DNA of 64,000 bases, taken from NCBI GenBank assembly GCA_025266875.1, contig JALLLT010000035.1, positions 310,001 through 374,000 of the forward strand, written 5' to 3'. The position numbers and the translations under genes are program-made. This document shows positions 61,006 through 64,000 of the stretch, piece after piece. Positions within the stretch are counted from its first letter, which is position 1, and each line of letters opens with the position of its first letter. The notes under the pieces are model-generated. The model was not told where the DNA came from and did no database searches. It saw only the letters and a program-made list of their open reading frames with translations. This DNA comes from Fennellomyces sp. T-0311. Its lineage: Eukaryota > Mucoromycota > Mucoromycetes > Mucorales > Lichtheimiaceae.

Positions 61006-62301
61006 TCATTTGATAACAAACGAAGAATTTGACACTGTTCCAAATTCATCCAGGGACACCTTGACCGATTCACGATTGGGTATACATGATACACCAATAG
61101 CCACAAAGTCGTCTCCTTCTTTTCTTACGACAGGACGAATCGTACAGTCTTTCCAATGGAACGGTACATCCAGCACCGTACATTCTTGGCATGCGTCATC
61201 TGTCAGTGACAGAAACACCTTTCTCGGAACCGCGTGCGTGAACGTCAGGCCGTATCTCTGTTCTGTCCAAGGTTCGATGGAAATCGTAACGCCATCGCAA
61301 CATAGAAACATTTCTCCACCCTCCACCGTATATGGTTCGAACAAAGGCGGCAGTTCGAGTTGTGTCAGACTTGCATGCTGGATATGGGTTCCGTTGATCC
61401 CCGTCCAGGAAGGTAAGAAGGTATGTTTGTCAATGGTACTGACATGTTGCTGCTTTCCAAAACACAGAATGGTCAAGTCATTCTTGGCGAGTTGACTGTA
61501 GAACTGGAGCATATGGTCTTTCATGTTAATATCATAGGTGATTTCCATGTGAACCAATCCGCTGTAAATGTTGATTAGTGCCAACACGCGGTCATGTTCG
61601 ATTGCCGTGCTGCGTCTGTGCACGTGCCACAACACCTTGGATGCATCCTTTGCACCTTCGGCGGATAAGGCTTGAACCGCCTCCAACGACTCCCCAGCAT
61701 CGTATTGATCCAGTGCCGTTGACCAAATATGTACATCCTTGCCCACAAACAAGATCTTTTTTGAAATCATGGCTTCTGCGAGTAGCCACACGCGTTGACA
61801 CCACTCAGATTCCAGTATCTGATCCAAACATTGCGCCAAAGTCTTGGTATCCGATACTCTGTCCAACGCCGCCATTTCTGGTACCAATGCGACCGTGAAT
61901 AGCGCATTGCTATATGTGTTGTACATGTTTCTGAGCGATTGGATTTTTTCGGTGGCGTCTCCAATATTCACGCATTGGCGATCGTACCAGAGGTAATCAA
62001 TGCCAAAGTCTTTGCAGAGCTGTTGAAGACATCCCTCAAAATGGACGTGCTTTTGGCCATCTTGTGTAACGACGACGTGGTGGCCTTCATCCTTAACGTC
62101 TTGCCGGCCGTCTGCTAGCACCACGCGCTCACCACCCCAGGTCCATGAGTAAGATAGAGCGCAGTATCCGTCTACAGCTTCACTCCCAGGTACAACTGTC
62201 ATGTCGGATACGCGTATCACTCGCTCAGGTCGGTATTCAGAGGCAGTCACCGCTGGCCGCTTGCCAAAAGCCACTTGGTCCGTTTCGTAGGTTACATACA
62301 T
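61006..62301 (-). CDS. HET-domain (heterokaryon incompatibility-like) protein
   Basis: Single exon, 431 residues. The N-terminal half carries the HET signature order: GYCALSYSWTWG (family: YxALSYxWG), FGIDYLWYDRQCVNIGDATEKIQSL (family: LWIDxxCINQxDxxE), a MYNTYSNALFTVAL helix, and SEWCQRVWLLAEAM (family: WxxRxWTxQE). The rest (about 200-431) has no domain I recognise. HET proteins mediate allorecognition cell death in ascomycetes and probably derive from TIR-like folds (family knowledge). They are uncommon in Mucoromycota, so the role here is open. There is a conserved-like start at MYVTYETD, and no introns in a window where most genes have several. Confidence 0.8.
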   Translation of the reverse strand: MYVTYETDQVAFGKRPAVTASEYRPERVIRVSDMTVVPGSEAVDGYCALSYSWTWGGERVVLADGRQDVKDEGHHVVVTQDGQKHVHFEGCLQQLCKDFGIDYLWYDRQCVNIGDATEKIQSLRNMYNTYSNALFTVALVPEMAALDRVSDTKTLAQCLDQILESEWCQRVWLLAEAMISKKILFVGKDVHIWSTALDQYDAGESLEAVQALSAEGAKDASKVLWHVHRRSTAIEHDRVLALINIYSGLVHMEITYDINMKDHMLQFYSQLAKNDLTILCFGKQQHVSTIDKHTFLPSWTGINGTHIQHASLTQLELPPLFEPYTVEGGEMFLCCDGVTISIEPWTEQRYGLTFTHAVPRKVFLSLTDDACQECTVLDVPFHWKDCTIRPVVRKEGDDFVAIGVSCIPNRESVKVSLDEFGTVSNSSFVIK

Positions 62302-62532
62302 TTCGGCTGCAGAAGAAAAAGCTCACGATAGGTTTCAAAAAAAAAGATGGATGAGCGAAAAGAAAAAAGAGTCCGTCTCGAGTAAGAAGACTATATACAG
62401 TGTTTCACGAAACCAAGCGGCGCAGGGTGTAACTCGACCAAGCCGAAAGCTTATTCTGCGCGCCACTTTCTTTTGTGATACTAAAGACATGCAGAGTTTA
62501 TTTTTTTTTTGGGAGAGGAGGGAGAGGGGATA

Positions 62533-64000
62533 TCAGTGAACAACGCCCAAGCTTCGAACACTGCCGGTATGTGAGGATGCACCTGGGGACATGGATTTAT
62601 TAGCCGCACCACGGCGTTGAGTCTTCATGCGATTGACAAATGCATTTCCACCTGCGGCTTGTTCACGACATAAGGGGCATCCGATATCACGAGTAGACTT
62701 GAGTAATGCTGCATGATTCACCTTTGTCGTAAGTGTGCCTGGATGAATGGCGTTGGATGGCGTTGCTGTTGCAGCTGACGCATTATCAGCTTCGTCCCGA
62801 TCCAATAGACATCGTTCATGGTATGCATGTCGACAGAAGAAAATGATGCTGTTGGGGAAATCGTCCAGATTGGTATTGTCAAACACGAGCTCATCACATA
62901 TGCTGCACAACATATCCTCTGTTTTTCTTTTCTAAGTTACCAGGTTCACTTGTTGATGCATGTAAACTTACGGTTGCAGTTGATGCCTCGCTTTTGTGTT
63001 CGATACATTCGATCGGCTAGGAATACACTGTCACTGACCAAAATCTTTTCGCATCCTTCGTGCAGCGACATCTAGATATAAAAAGTCAATCCAATCGCAT
63101 ATACAGAATCACTTTTTTGTTTTTTACCTGCAAGTTGTAGTCTTGCAGAATCTTAAGCAAAGCCTCCTTGAGACCGGGGATTTCCAGTTCGTCGGGAATT
63201 CGTTTGATCAATCGTAATGGCTCGATATCCGTGCCCACATTCTCGAGGAGCCCGCGAATGAATTCTATGATCCAGTATATCAGGCTTTCCTAGATCTTTT
63301 TTCTTTTTGCAAAGAAGCACGGTCTACTTACTGGGTTTGTCCATTGAATAAGTTAGCAGATCTTCCCACAAATCATCGTCCTTTTGTTCTTTGGCAAAGT
63401 CTATGGCCTGCAAAAGACAACGGCAAAAAAAAATGAGAACAGTGGGCAAACAATGAAGAGAGAGAGAGGAAACATACCCGTTGGACATCACCCAATCGCT
63501 CTATAATCAACATCAAGGCCTTCTTGTTATCACCCATGCGACCTAGGATAAAGACCATTTCAGGCACCAAATCCTTCTTTTCACAAACATTGTATGCCTT
63601 TTCCAGCGAAACATAATGACTTGCGCGCAAAAAGTCGAGTAATTTAGGATAATCGTAATCGGCGTACAGTTCAATCTGCATATCATGGAATTCGTATCCA
63701 ATATGTCGGTCTCGATCAAACAAGGCATCTAAATAAATATGCAAGAATCGCCGGTGCGATCGCAGTTGGCGAACCACCTTGTTTGGCTATTTTTTTTCCT
63801 TGCATAAATTAACATTGCCCGACATGATCATTGGTTAAACTTTACCGGGATCGCTTCTGTGTTTTTGACGAGCATTTGTACTGCAGGCATTTGCGTACGT
63901 TTCTTGATGGATTTCGGCGATCCACCTTCTTGCCGTTTCTTTTCTTCACTTTCGAGCAAATGCTGATCGAACTCCATGAGCAGCACTGCCTTGTCTTTGA
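62533..64000 (-). CDS. VPS41: VPS41, HOPS tethering subunit (3' part, runs off window)
   Basis: Partial gene; the N-terminal beta-propeller lies beyond 64000. Exons visible: 64000-63846 (partial), 63786-63478, 63407-63332, 63264-63128, 63071-62972 and 62918-62533, all in phase. The text reads the clathrin-heavy-chain-repeat region (FLHIYLDALFDRD, ADYDYPKLLDFLRASHYVSLEKAY, MVFILGRMGDNKKALMLIIERLGDVQRAIDFAKEQ...DDLWEDLLTYSMDKPKFIRGLLENVG), then a linker and a C-terminal RING-H2 (CSIC...CRHAYHERC...CPLC). This order is typical of Vps41, which tethers vesicles for fusion at the vacuole. The Ser/Gly-rich tail ends SLGVVH. Confidence 0.92.

Noticed and set aside
60578..61495. 305-codon plus-strand open frame
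   Set aside because: Most of it is antisense to the HET-domain gene; the composition is irregular and there is no recognised domain.

Overview
The window looks like nuclear DNA of a filamentous fungus of the Mucoromycota, probably a Mucorales-type zygomycete. The reasons are dense short introns (mostly 50-80 bp, GTRNGT...YAG), fungal orthologues that can be spliced by eye into full-length proteins, moderate-to-low GC, and AT-rich spacers full of homopolymer tracts. No bacterial-type operons, rRNA, CRISPR or convincing tRNA were seen. Exon coordinates were derived by hand from splice signals, reading phase and family conservation; none is backed by transcripts.

Left end (1-5.3 kb): a frameshifted leucine-rich-repeat (F-box type) relic, then about 4 kb of repeat debris. 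This holds pogo/Tigger-like direct repeats, a 38-39 bp tandem repeat, a diverged ~250 bp tandem repeat and a possible Ty3/gypsy integrase scrap.

Left core block (5.3-15.2 kb), all on the minus strand: histone chaperone NAP1, the ubiquitin receptor RAD23 (11 exons, the first carrying little more than the start codon), acetyl-CoA hydrolase/CoA-transferase ACH1, a Ca2+/calmodulin-dependent protein kinase with 11-nt and 8-nt exons, an M28/glutaminyl-cyclase-like secreted metalloenzyme, and a small single-C2H2 zinc-finger protein.

Middle accessory region (15.2-52.2 kb): AT-rich, with degraded LRR sequence (17.6-19.8 kb). It then holds a tandem pair of large paralogous membrane proteins with a kelch ectodomain, three transmembrane segments and a coiled-coil tail, with the 3' relic of a third copy between them. 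Next come an FCP1/NIF-type HAD phosphatase and, 77 bp on, a processive family-2 glycosyltransferase of hyaluronan-synthase type. Two MITE-like elements with 3-bp target duplications follow. The region ends with a transporter nest: a Dal5-type MFS pseudogene carrying an internal ~490 bp inversion, an intact monocarboxylate-type MFS gene with a possible 2-nt exon, a second MFS pseudogene with one nonsense change, one intact MFS copy, relics of a second monocarboxylate transporter, and a 10-exon cytochrome P450.

Right core block (53.3-64 kb): ubiquitin-L40 fusion, convergent Ran GTPase, two tandem thioredoxin genes, a HET-domain protein and the 3' part of VPS41 (HOPS complex), which runs off the window.

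The two conserved blocks supply ubiquitin/proteasome, nuclear transport, redox and vacuolar traffic functions. The middle is a duplication-and-decay zone for membrane receptors and transporters. The most unusual items are the kelch/three-TM family, the inverted MFS pseudogene, and the extreme micro-exons.
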